Of a stretch of DNA of 64,000 nucleotides, positions 53,899 through 62,309 are shown in pieces. Each line of letters opens with the position of its first letter. The stretch's first letter is position 1. The stretch is taken from contig UCKU01000006.1 in assembly GCA_900473185.1 (NCBI GenBank), positions 35,258 to 99,257 of the forward strand, in the 5' to 3' direction. The notes under the pieces are model-generated. The model saw nothing but the letters and a program-made list of their open reading frames with translations. It did not search any database and was not told the DNA's origin. A program made the position numbers and the translations under genes. Source of the stretch: Hyphomicrobiales bacterium. GTDB lineage: Bacteria > Pseudomonadota > Alphaproteobacteria > Rhizobiales > Rhizobiaceae.

Positions 53899-54048
53899 AT
53901 CCGGCTTGCAGCGCTCGAGGCGGTCGAAATTTGTCGGCTTAATAGAAAAAGGCGACCGTTGCGTTTTCAAGGCAATGCAGTAACAAAATTCTATTGTTGG
54001 CGATCGCTGGCGGGCGCTTATGGTCGGAAAGCCTTCGCAACCGTCGCG

Positions 54049-54071
54049 GGCGGGACCTTTCGGGTCCCGCC
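54049..54071. terminator. GC-rich hairpin between convergent genes
   Basis: GGCGGGACC, loop TTTCG, GGTCCCGCC: perfect 9-bp stem located between the lipoprotein gene (ends 53898) and the minus-strand operon (ends 54091). No long T run on either side, so termination is likely but not certain. Confidence 0.6.
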
Positions 54072-54090
54072 TCAACCTTCGAGATGGATA

Positions 54091-54699
54091 CTACCGGCCC
54101 GCGGGTGTCGGCTCACCGAGCGAGAGCATCAGTCGGTTCGCCCAATTGAAGAAGGCTGCCCCGTGAATAACGTCGGCAATCTCCAGGTCCGACAGCCCCT
54201 CCTCCCGAAGACCCACAATATCCTCGACGTCGAACTCCGTGGGCGTTGCAGTGATCGCGACCGATGCCGCAACCACCGCGTTCCAGCGACGGCTGCCGAG
54301 ATCCACGTCTGTGCCTTCCTTCAGAAGCCGTTCCACGTTTTCGGTCCGCTTGGAGTGATGGGAGGCAAACCGCGAGTGAACGGATGCGCAGAAGATGCAG
54401 CCATTCGTACGCGAGGCGGCTGTTGCAGCAAGTTCCCTTTCGGCACGAGGCAGTCCGGACGTCGTATTATAGAATATGTCCTTGTCCGTCTTCGTGCGCG
54501 CCTCCAGCGTGTCCGGATCTCGAACGAGCAGCATGAAGTATGGAGACTTGGACCGCGCAGCATCCACAAGTCCTGCCCAATGCCGGTCCGTAAGATCGGA
54601 CTCTAAGAGAGGTTCAAGCCAAGGCGTCCAGCCGATTTCATCTTGCGTGAAGATGTTCGGAGAATTTTGGGCGTTCGGACGAATAACCGATTCAGTCAT
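54091..54699 (-). CDS. AhpD-like carboxymuconolactone-decarboxylase-fold protein with CxxC
   Basis: 202 residues from ATG 54699. The redox centre is CIFCASVH (CxxC followed by His) after ERELAATAASRTNG, as in AhpD-like alkylhydroperoxidases. It matches the group of CMD proteins that occur beside luciferase-like monooxygenases and peptide-type ABC transporters. Last gene of the minus-strand operon starting at 61645; 10 bp after the second CMD gene. Likely detoxifies peroxides or handles a thiol step of the monooxygenase pathway (inference). Confidence 0.87.
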   Translation of the reverse strand: MTESVIRPNAQNSPNIFTQDEIGWTPWLEPLLESDLTDRHWAGLVDAARSKSPYFMLLVRDPDTLEARTKTDKDIFYNTTSGLPRAERELAATAASRTNGCIFCASVHSRFASHHSKRTENVERLLKEGTDVDLGSRRWNAVVAASVAITATPTEFDVEDIVGLREEGLSDLEIADVIHGAAFFNWANRLMLSLGEPTPAGR

Positions 54700-54709
54700 G
54701 TCTAGCTTC

Positions 54710-55354
54710 CTATTCTGCGGCTGCCGAGGAGGCAGCCTGCCCGGCGCCCGCGGCGCCAAGCGCCTTGAGCCCCTTGATCACCCTGATCTGGAACGAAAGA
54801 AACGCGACGATCTGCGAGAGCGTGACGATCCCGGTCGTCGACCAGCCTGCATCCAACAGTGTCTGAAGTGCGTTCGGACTGGCATCGCGTGGGCGAAACA
54901 CCAAGAGATGGGTGTGCTCCAATCCTGCGCCCAGTTTCTCTCCCAACACCGCGCGGCCAATATCGGACACGGCAAAGACAAGCCCTTCCTTGTTTTCGGC
55001 GGATAAAGGACCCTCGGGATAGGCACCATAGGGACCATTGGTCACGCCATGATCCACTTCGGCTCTCACCGCGGCGGAGAGGGACGATCCGCCGGCCAAT
55101 TCGTTAAGACCCGCATCGTAAAACCCGCTCGCTTCGTCGGCCTGGTGGAGCCCGGCGACGAAAGTGGCGAGTGCCAGTCGCTCTCCACGGGTAACATCGT
55201 CTTCTTCGCGGGGCTCGAACAGAGCCAGATAGCTCTTCTGAGCATTGAGCTTGGTTTCCGGCCGCTCGGCACGAATTCGATCCACGAATGAGCCAGGTTC
55301 TATCCCGGCCAGAAGATCGATCACATCCTTTGACGATGACTTTGATGACGGCAT
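54710..55354 (-). CDS. CMD-fold protein without redox cysteines
   Basis: 214 residues from ATG 55354. Sequence around GERLALATFVAGLHQADEAS corresponds to the AhpD helix that normally carries CxxC, but the protein has no cysteine at all. It is therefore not a peroxidase of the usual type and may be a structural partner of the 202-aa CMD protein. Lies 20 bp after the LLM monooxygenase gene in the same operon. Confidence 0.82.
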   Translation of the reverse strand: MPSSKSSSKDVIDLLAGIEPGSFVDRIRAERPETKLNAQKSYLALFEPREEDDVTRGERLALATFVAGLHQADEASGFYDAGLNELAGGSSLSAAVRAEVDHGVTNGPYGAYPEGPLSAENKEGLVFAVSDIGRAVLGEKLGAGLEHTHLLVFRPRDASPNALQTLLDAGWSTTGIVTLSQIVAFLSFQIRVIKGLKALGAAGAGQAASSAAAE

Positions 55355-55374
55355 GGAATTTCTCTCCAATGAAT

Positions 55375-56424
55375 TCAGGCTGTAGCAGCGTGACGCTGCG
55401 GCTGAGAATTGCGCGTGGCGCCCCGCCATCCGAGCGCCGGTGCGACCTCCGTTGCGATCAACTCCAGTGAGCGCAGGATGTAGGAATGAGGCGGATCGAC
55501 CGAATGGACCTGGAAAACGAGATCGGTGACCCGCGCGAGCGACTGATCGGCCTTTAAAGAGGCAATCACGTCATCGGGCGTTCCGACATGGACGTCGAAG
55601 GCCTTGATGAACTCTGCGGTCGTCGATGCGTTGACCTTGTGTCCGTTGGCGATGAAGCGCTCGACGCTACGGTTGAGACCGATCTCGGCGAAATGAAGTG
55701 CCTCTTTGCGGTCGTCTGCGACGAACAGGCTTCGAGAGCCCAGGATGCGCGGGGCACGCCCCTCTGGGAGGGCAGCCAGATAAGTGTCGATGATCGGGTT
55801 CTGCAACTCCCAAAGTTCCGCTTTCGGCGTCTCGGCCGGCCGGGGTTGGGTGCGTGACAACATCAGACCATCACCATCCCGCCCTGCCCGCTCACCGCCG
55901 CCCACGGAGAATGTTGCCTGCCAAACACGATCGCCGAGGTCCCCACCCGTCGGATAGAGATAATTATCGCCGGCAAGCGCCCTGCCCGCCCAAGCGTCGC
56001 GCACCGTTGCCAGATGCCTGGCGTAGACGGATCCACGATCGCTGCTTTCCAGTCCGAACGGCAGGAAGGATTGCGGCGTCCCGCCAGTGCCAAAGCCGAC
56101 CTCAAGACGACCGTTGGAGAGCAGATCGAGAACGGCGGTGTCTTCTGCAACACGAACCGGGTCTTCCATAGGCAGGGTTATGACGCCTGTGCCCAAGCGA
56201 ATGCGCGAGGTCCTTGCGGCAACATCGGCCAGAAACACCAGGGGGGCTGGCAAACCGCCTTCATCCCCATTGAAATGATGTTGTGCCACCCAGGCAGTGT
56301 CGAAACCGAATGCCTCGGCGTGAATAATCTGCTCGGCCACAAGCCGGTAGCGGGTGGCCGGGTCCGCCTGATCAAGCACTCGGCTGAAGAAGCCGAGCTT
56401 TTTCGGGATATCTGTCCGGGTCAT
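55375..56424 (-). CDS. luciferase-like (LLM) FMN-dependent monooxygenase
   Basis: 349 residues from ATG 56424, 1 nt after the ATPase stop, with AGGA 7 nt upstream. Typical features: HAEAFGFDTAWVAQHHF near the start, IRLGTGVITLPMEDPVRVAE, LLSNGRLEVGFGTGG and PRILGSRSLFVADD. These FMNH2-using enzymes insert oxygen into alkanesulfonates, thioethers, amines or similar compounds. It belongs to an operon with a peptide-type ABC importer and two CMD proteins, an arrangement seen in several proteobacteria but, to my knowledge, without an assigned substrate. Confidence 0.88.
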   Translation of the reverse strand: MTRTDIPKKLGFFSRVLDQADPATRYRLVAEQIIHAEAFGFDTAWVAQHHFNGDEGGLPAPLVFLADVAARTSRIRLGTGVITLPMEDPVRVAEDTAVLDLLSNGRLEVGFGTGGTPQSFLPFGLESSDRGSVYARHLATVRDAWAGRALAGDNYLYPTGGDLGDRVWQATFSVGGGERAGRDGDGLMLSRTQPRPAETPKAELWELQNPIIDTYLAALPEGRAPRILGSRSLFVADDRKEALHFAEIGLNRSVERFIANGHKVNASTTAEFIKAFDVHVGTPDDVIASLKADQSLARVTDLVFQVHSVDPPHSYILRSLELIATEVAPALGWRGATRNSQPQRHAATA

Positions 56425-56425
56425 G

Positions 56426-58114
56426 CTATTTTCCTGCATTGGACGTCGTTGGCTGAACGGCGCGGTGAACAAGTTTCTTGCCTGGGATCGCGTCGATCAG
56501 TTCGCGCGTATAGGCGCTCTTCGGATTGCGGAAGACCTCTTCTACGGGTCCGCTATCGACGACACGTCCGCTGTTCAGGACCGAGACCGTGTCGGCGATC
56601 TGCCTGACTACGGCGAGATCATGGGAAACGAAGAGATAGGTCAGGCCGAGATCGCGCTGGAGCTCGTCGAGCAAAGCAAGGATCTGCGCTTGCACGGTCA
56701 CGTCGAGGGCCGATACGGCTTCATCAAGCACAAGAATTTCCGGTTTCAGCACCAAGGCGCGGGCAATTGCGACGCGTTGGCGCTGTCCACCCGACAATGC
56801 TCGAGGCCGGCGCGGTAAGACGTCGAGGGGCAAGCCAACCCTCTCGATCGCCGTTGCCACGCGTTTTGCCCTTTCGTCTTTGGACAGAGGTTCGAAGTTT
56901 AAAAGCGGCTCTTCAACAATACGGAAGATGCTCTGGCGGGGATCGAGGGATCCAAACGGGTTTTGATAAACCAGCTGTATCTTCCTGCGGAACTGTCGCA
57001 GGGTCTCCCCGCGCAGAGTGGCAAGGTCGAGACCATCGACGATCACCCTCCCCGACGTCGGCTTCTGAAAGGCCGAAACAATCCGGATCGTGGTGGTCTT
57101 GCCTGAGCCAGACTCGCCGACAACCGCGTGAGTGGTTCCGCGGCGAACCCGGAAGGAGATGTCATCAACTGCACGAAAGCTATCGCTCCTGCCGAGACCG
57201 AAGTCCTGGACGAGGTTCTCGACGACAAGAACGTCGTCGGTTGCGGGCACGCTCATGCGCCTGGCTTCTCTACGGCGCGTTTTCAAGTTCAAAGACGGGA
57301 CATCCGAAAGAAGCTGGCGGGTATAGGCGCTTTTCGGGTTTGCCAGAATGTCTGCGGTGCGGCCCTGTTCCTGAATGCGGCCTTGCTTCAGGACGATGAG
57401 CCGGTTCGAACGATCGGCTGCCACACCGAGATCGTGGGTGACCAGAAGCACCGCCGTCCCGAACTCGCTGCGCAATTCGTCGATGAGATCAAGGATATGC
57501 TTCTGTACTGTGACATCGAGTGCGCTGGTCGGCTCATCGGCGATGATCAGGGCCGGCTTCAATGCGATCGCGATCGCAATGAGAACGCGTTGTTTCATGC
57601 CGCCGGAAAGCTCATGGGGATATTGCTGCGCGCGAAGCCTGGGCTCCGACAAGCCGACCCGTTCCAACAGTTCGATCGCCTGCGAATAGGCGACGGGCCC
57701 GGTTGCATGGCCATGAATGGCAAGGATCTCCGCAACCTGCTTGCCGATTGTCTTGACCGGGTTCAGCGAGTTTCCGGGATCCTGCGGGATCAGGCTCACA
57801 ACCGAACCACGGATCGCGTCGAGGCGCTTTTGCGGCCAGGCGGTAACATCCGTTCCGTTGAGCCGGATCGTGCCGCTGATGATGCGGCCATTGTCAGCGA
57901 GCAGACCGATGATCGCCTGAGCCGAAGAGGTTTTCCCAGAGCCGGACTCGCCGACCAGCGCGACCACTTCACCGGCAGCCACTTTGAAATCGATCTCATG
58001 GACGGCCACGCGGACCTGGTCACCATCTTGATATCCGACTGTTAGCCCCGATACGTCGAGGACCGGTTCCGGTCGGGCGGTGCCGTCGACAGGGTTGGAG
58101 AGAGGGCGGTTCAT
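56426..58114 (-). CDS. fused double ABC ATPase of a peptide/nickel-type importer
   Basis: 562 residues from ATG 58114 (ATGA overlap with the permease stop). Two complete ABC cassettes: Walker A GESGSGKTSSAQ (first half) and GESGSGKTTTIR (second half); signatures LSGGMKQRVLIAIA and [14 protein letters not shown]; Walker B LIIADEPTSALD and LVLDEAVSALD. It is DppD and DppF in one chain. Energises the two permeases upstream. Confidence 0.92.
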   Translation of the reverse strand: MNRPLSNPVDGTARPEPVLDVSGLTVGYQDGDQVRVAVHEIDFKVAAGEVVALVGESGSGKTSSAQAIIGLLADNGRIISGTIRLNGTDVTAWPQKRLDAIRGSVVSLIPQDPGNSLNPVKTIGKQVAEILAIHGHATGPVAYSQAIELLERVGLSEPRLRAQQYPHELSGGMKQRVLIAIAIALKPALIIADEPTSALDVTVQKHILDLIDELRSEFGTAVLLVTHDLGVAADRSNRLIVLKQGRIQEQGRTADILANPKSAYTRQLLSDVPSLNLKTRRREARRMSVPATDDVLVVENLVQDFGLGRSDSFRAVDDISFRVRRGTTHAVVGESGSGKTTTIRIVSAFQKPTSGRVIVDGLDLATLRGETLRQFRRKIQLVYQNPFGSLDPRQSIFRIVEEPLLNFEPLSKDERAKRVATAIERVGLPLDVLPRRPRALSGGQRQRVAIARALVLKPEILVLDEAVSALDVTVQAQILALLDELQRDLGLTYLFVSHDLAVVRQIADTVSVLNSGRVVDSGPVEEVFRNPKSAYTRELIDAIPGKKLVHRAVQPTTSNAGK

Positions 58115-59028
58115 CGAGATCCCTTTCCAATGGCTTGGCTGATGCGGTTTACCGATAACACCACGACGACGACGACGATCCCCGGGGCGGCTGTCAGCCA
58201 CCAGGCGGTCGCGACATAGTTTCGTCCTTCGGCAATCAACAGGCCCCATTCTGGTGTCGGCGGCGGCGCGCCATAGCCAAGGAAGCCGAGCGTCGACAGT
58301 TGCAGGATCGCCCAGCCGATCTGCAGGGCGGTGTAGGCAATGACTGATGTCAGGGAGTTCGGGAGGATGTGCCGCCAGAGCACTTTCAGGAAGCTTCCAC
58401 CACTGCCGAAGGCCGCCTCCACATAGTCGCTTCGCCTGACCGTTACGACTTCCGACCGAACCAGACGGGCAAAGCTCGCGATCGAAGTCACGCCGACTGC
58501 TATCGCCGCGTTTATCGTGCCGAAGCCCAGGAGAATGATGATGCTGAGTGACAACAGGAGCACGGGAACGGAGAGCAGGACATCGACGATCCGCATGACG
58601 ATGGTTTCAACCCATCCACCCAGGGATCCGGCAAGAAGCCCAAGAATTGTTCCGACAACCAGTCCGATGCCGACTGCGGCGAGTGCACCCGACAACGAAT
58701 GGACCGCCCCGTAAACAAGCCTGGCATAGAGGTCACGACCCAGAGAATCGGTGCCAAGCAGATGGAGCGCACTCGGTGGCTTCAACTGCTGACGTGGAAT
58801 CCCCTCGATCGGATTGTAGGACGTGAACAGGCCGGGCGCGATGGCCCAAAGCAGAACGATTGCGAGCACTATTGAGGCAAGCAACAGGCCTGGTTCAATA
58901 GCAAGGCGCCGCTTTCGGCTGATCAACCTTGTATCGCCAAGATCATCCCGGCTCGCCGGTGCCGTCCAGTCGACCGGATTAGGGCTATCGATATTGAAAT
59001 GACGTTCGGGCGCTTCGACGTGGCTCAT
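58111..59028 (-). CDS. peptide/nickel-type ABC importer permease (DppC-like)
   Basis: 305 residues from ATG 59028 (TGATG overlap); an N-terminal cytoplasmic tail of about 45 residues then six helices. HLLGTDSLGRDLYARLVYGA is the DppC-type segment, and the EAA loop reads YVEAAFGSGGSFLKVLWRHILP. The longer frame upstream is rejected because it overlaps the other permease. Confidence 0.9.
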   Translation of the reverse strand: MSHVEAPERHFNIDSPNPVDWTAPASRDDLGDTRLISRKRRLAIEPGLLLASIVLAIVLLWAIAPGLFTSYNPIEGIPRQQLKPPSALHLLGTDSLGRDLYARLVYGAVHSLSGALAAVGIGLVVGTILGLLAGSLGGWVETIVMRIVDVLLSVPVLLLSLSIIILLGFGTINAAIAVGVTSIASFARLVRSEVVTVRRSDYVEAAFGSGGSFLKVLWRHILPNSLTSVIAYTALQIGWAILQLSTLGFLGYGAPPPTPEWGLLIAEGRNYVATAWWLTAAPGIVVVVVVLSVNRISQAIGKGSR

Positions 59029-59969
59029 CAGGCCTCTCCCAGCTTTGTTCTCAGGCGCGGATCGAAGACCGGGTAGAGGAGGTCCACCGCCAGATTGATA
59101 GCGACGAAGGCTGCGGCTGAGATAACGACGATCGCCTGGAGGACAGCGACATCCTGGAAATTGACAGCCTGCTCTGCGAGGCTTCCGATGCCATTGCGAC
59201 CAAATACGGTCTCCGTGATGACCGCTCCGGCAATCAACTCTCCGAAGAGGAGGCCTGCCACGGTCATCACGGGAAGGAGGGCGTTTTTGGCCACATGCCG
59301 CCACAGGACCCAGACATGTGAAGCCCCTTTGGCGCGGGCGACCGGAACGAACGGGCGCGTGAGCATCTCATCGATGTTGCGCAGAAGGATCTGGGCGAGA
59401 GGCGCGGAAATTGGAACGGCGACGGTCAGAACAGGCAGGATCAAGCCCTGCCACGGGCCCGGGTTGATGACTGGGACGAGCCGGAAGCGGAACGAAAAAA
59501 TCTGGATCAGCATAATTCCGAGCCAGAAGGTCGGAACCGAGATGAAGAGAGAAGGGATCGAGTGCGCCAGCGATCGAAGCCATCCAAAGGGCGGCAGGTT
59601 TGCAAGTATCGCAATCAAGACTGACAGCAGGATGGCGCCAAGAAGGCCCAGTCCGGCAAGCCAAAGGGTTGGCGGAAGGTTGGTCGCGATTTGGTCCCGC
59701 ACCGCGACGCCAGCCTGCAGCGAATAGCCGAAGTTTCCGGTGAGAAAATTGCCGATGGCATGGAGATATTGCGAAAAGATCGTCCCGTCCGCCGCATAGG
59801 TAGCGCGGATGTCGGCAATCTGTTCGGGGCTTAGTCCGTAATCCGGGTTCTGAAACTTGATCAGGACCGCGTCACCGGGCAAGGCCTGGAGCAGGACGAA
59901 TGAAACGGTAAGGGCAGCCCATAAAACGAGCAATGCCTGTCCGATCCTCAAGAAAAAATATTTAGCCAT
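59028..59969 (-). CDS. peptide/nickel-type ABC importer permease (DppB-like)
   Basis: 313 residues from ATG 59969. DppB-type start MAKYFFLRIGQALLVLWAAL, LPGDAV, and EAA-like loop VPVARAKGASHVWVLWRHVA. Six membrane helices. Lies 47 bp after the binding-protein gene and overlaps the DppC-like gene by 1 nt. Confidence 0.9.
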   Translation of the reverse strand: MAKYFFLRIGQALLVLWAALTVSFVLLQALPGDAVLIKFQNPDYGLSPEQIADIRATYAADGTIFSQYLHAIGNFLTGNFGYSLQAGVAVRDQIATNLPPTLWLAGLGLLGAILLSVLIAILANLPPFGWLRSLAHSIPSLFISVPTFWLGIMLIQIFSFRFRLVPVINPGPWQGLILPVLTVAVPISAPLAQILLRNIDEMLTRPFVPVARAKGASHVWVLWRHVAKNALLPVMTVAGLLFGELIAGAVITETVFGRNGIGSLAEQAVNFQDVAVLQAIVVISAAAFVAINLAVDLLYPVFDPRLRTKLGEA

Positions 59970-60016
59970 GACGATCTCCAAAGCTGGCCCGGCCACGCCG
60001 GGCCAGCTTGCTCTGC

Positions 60017-61645
60017 TCAATGTTTGGCAAGCCAGGTGCTGTAGAAGGAGGGTCGACCGACGGCTTCGAAGGCAACGCCATTGACGTAGGGAGCACCCGC
60101 AAAGGCCTGCGGCTCCTCGAAGATCGGGATGGCATAGGCCTGATCGAGGACGTAGTTCTGGATGTCGGCGGCGATGGCGAGGCGCTTCTCACGATTGGGT
60201 TCAGAGGAGAGACCCTCCAACAGGTGGTTAAGCTTGTCGTCGACAAAGCTCTTCACCTTGTCGCTCTGACCGCCCTTCTGGCGCAGAACGTCCCGGTTTT
60301 TCGGATAGTAGTTGCTCTTGATCACGTCCGGATCGGCGCGGCCGACCATCGCCGGCGCTACCGGGGTTTTTGCCGGATCGAGATCGTCCAACGTCTTGCT
60401 GCCCGCGTCGCCAGCCAACACGTTCAGCGTCACGCCAAGCTTTGCCCATTGCTGGGCGACCAGCTGGAGCGTCGCCTTGTTCTGTGGCTGCGGCAGCGAT
60501 TCATAGGCGGTCAGAACAAGCTTCTGCCCATCCTTCTCGCGCTGCCCATCAGCGCCGAGCTTCCAACCGGCCTGATCCAAGAGCTTGGCGGCCTGCTCGG
60601 GATCGTAGTTCAGCTTGGAAGAGAGATCGACATAGCCCTGGGCGGTCGAGGCGATGATCGATTTTGCCTGAGGGTAATGGTCGGAAAACAGCGTCGTTAC
60701 GATTTCCTGCGCGTTGGTTCCGTGAAGAAGGGCTTGACGAACGTGAAGGTCCGCAACGAGCGGATTGTCAGGCCGGAACACGACGCTGTTGTTCACACCG
60801 CGTGTCGGGGCGGCATAGATCTTGTAACCTTGCGCTTCGACCTGCTCCTCGTCATAGGCCTGTACCTGGCGAATAAAGTCAGCTTGACCCGATAGAAGAG
60901 CTCCAATTCGGACACTGTCTTCACCAGTGACGATATATTTTATACCGTCGAGATACGCCCTGCCCTGGTGCTCCAGCTTGGCTGGTCCCCAGCCATAGTC
61001 GTCACGGGCTTTCAGCGATAATTCCTTGCCCAGGGTTTCGCTTTCGGCGACGAACGGTCCGGAACCGATAATCTTGGTCGCATCGCCCAGTTGTTCAAAT
61101 GGCAAGGAAAGCGTCTTCAGGGAGACCAGGCCGGAGCCAATGACCGATGTCCCCTGCAGGAAGCCCGGCGCTGACCGCTTGAAGTAGAACTTCACCGTGT
61201 AGGGATCGACGACTTCACTGTGATCATAATTGTTGATCACTTCCGACACCGGAAGCTTGAGGCCCTTGTCGCCCAGACCGTAGACGTCATAGTTTTTGGC
61301 AACCGCATTGGCGTCGAGCGGCGAACCATCCGAGAATGTCACGCCCTGCCGGATCTTGAACGTGTATTGCGTCGCATCGTCATTGACCGTCCAGGATTCA
61401 GCAATCCACGGCTCGATTTCGAGCGTCTTTGGATTCTGGTAGGTCAGCTTATCCGTGATCTGGTTGAGAATACCGCCGTTCGGATAGAAGCCACCGGCCG
61501 GCGAATAGAGATTGGTGTGCGCCTGCTGCTCCAGATAGATCAGCGTCCCGCCCTTGACCGGCTGATCGGCAGAGAACGCCGGCGCAGTAAGCGACATCCA
61601 TGCGCCCAGGAATGTTGCGGCAGTGAGTTTGGCTTTGATGCCCAT
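60017..61645 (-). CDS. peptide/nickel-type ABC importer binding protein (family 5)
   Basis: 542 residues from ATG 61645. Signal peptide with cleavage near residue 25 (TAPAFSADQ). Family 5 solute-binding features: ITDKLTYQNPKTLEIEPWIA, WTVNDDATQYTFKIRQGVTF.DG and RQALLHGTNAQEIV. It is the first gene of the operon importer-LLM-CMD-CMD. Ligand unknown. The ribosome-binding site is weak. A palindrome at 61703-61720 lies upstream. Confidence 0.9.
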   Translation of the reverse strand: MGIKAKLTAATFLGAWMSLTAPAFSADQPVKGGTLIYLEQQAHTNLYSPAGGFYPNGGILNQITDKLTYQNPKTLEIEPWIAESWTVNDDATQYTFKIRQGVTFSDGSPLDANAVAKNYDVYGLGDKGLKLPVSEVINNYDHSEVVDPYTVKFYFKRSAPGFLQGTSVIGSGLVSLKTLSLPFEQLGDATKIIGSGPFVAESETLGKELSLKARDDYGWGPAKLEHQGRAYLDGIKYIVTGEDSVRIGALLSGQADFIRQVQAYDEEQVEAQGYKIYAAPTRGVNNSVVFRPDNPLVADLHVRQALLHGTNAQEIVTTLFSDHYPQAKSIIASTAQGYVDLSSKLNYDPEQAAKLLDQAGWKLGADGQREKDGQKLVLTAYESLPQPQNKATLQLVAQQWAKLGVTLNVLAGDAGSKTLDDLDPAKTPVAPAMVGRADPDVIKSNYYPKNRDVLRQKGGQSDKVKSFVDDKLNHLLEGLSSEPNREKRLAIAADIQNYVLDQAYAIPIFEEPQAFAGAPYVNGVAFEAVGRPSFYSTWLAKH

Positions 61646-61702
61646 TTTGAAAAGCCCCGAAATTGATACGGGGATCAAGCTAGTCCTATCATCATTTAGC
61701 AC

Positions 61703-61720
61703 ATAGAATTTGTATTCTAT
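61703..61720. promoter_or_regulatory. palindromic site upstream of the LLM/CMD importer operon
   Basis: ATAGAAT-TTGT-ATTCTAT, perfect 7-bp arms, 58 bp before the binding-protein start. A candidate operator; no regulator gene is adjacent, so a distant regulator must be assumed. Confidence 0.5.
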
Positions 61721-61799
61721 TTTTGACTGAAGGTGTGAAACGAACTCCCCGAGGATCGCGCGGCATTGTGCACGCGATTGCCGTGACCGACATTCGATG

Positions 61800-62043
61800 C
61801 GGAAGGGAGCGGAGTTCTCCAACACCCATCTCGATCCAGCAGTAATAGCGCCGTTTGACCGTCTGATAGTCGCCGTACTGTGCAGGCAAATCGCGCCATG
61901 GGGCGCGTGAACAGGCCATCCGGATCGACGCATCGATGAAGCGGCGATTGTTTAGAGCGTGGCTCTCGCCGCCCCTCGCGGCCTCCGGGCACAAAAGGTC
62001 CGATCCGCGAGGACTGGTCCGCCCAGAGTGTGTCGATATCCAT
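61800..62043 (-). pseudogene. IS5-family transposase remnant (N-terminal part, frameshifted)
   Basis: Minus-strand frames joined by one shift near 61990 give the transposase start: DQSSRIGPFVP in one frame, then PEAARGG...NNRRFIDASIRMA, APWRDLPAQYGDYQTVKRRY and WIEMGVGE in the other. This is the conserved opening of IS5/IS427-type OrfA. The catalytic DDE part is missing, apart from a possible trace (NRVHNAA) close to the palindrome. No terminal repeats were found. It marks past insertion between the importer operon and the GGDEF-EAL gene. Confidence 0.7.
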
Positions 62044-62309
62044 TACAGGCCTCCAGTGGCCGTCTTGAATCCGATTTGCTCAAACTGTGAAACTCCAGAA
62101 CGTTAAATCTTCATCAAGATCTAGTCCGCGGCCCACACTTTTAGCTATATAAGGAAAAGGCACAGCAATCGGAATGCCAGCCGAAAGTTGTAATTGTTCG
62201 CGTGAAAGGAGGTTTGAACATTTTTAATCAGGACTATCTAAATTAGATAATTCATACCCAAGTTGTGGCGGGTTTGAGTTGCGGTGATCGTTCTCAGGGA
62301 AACTCGACC

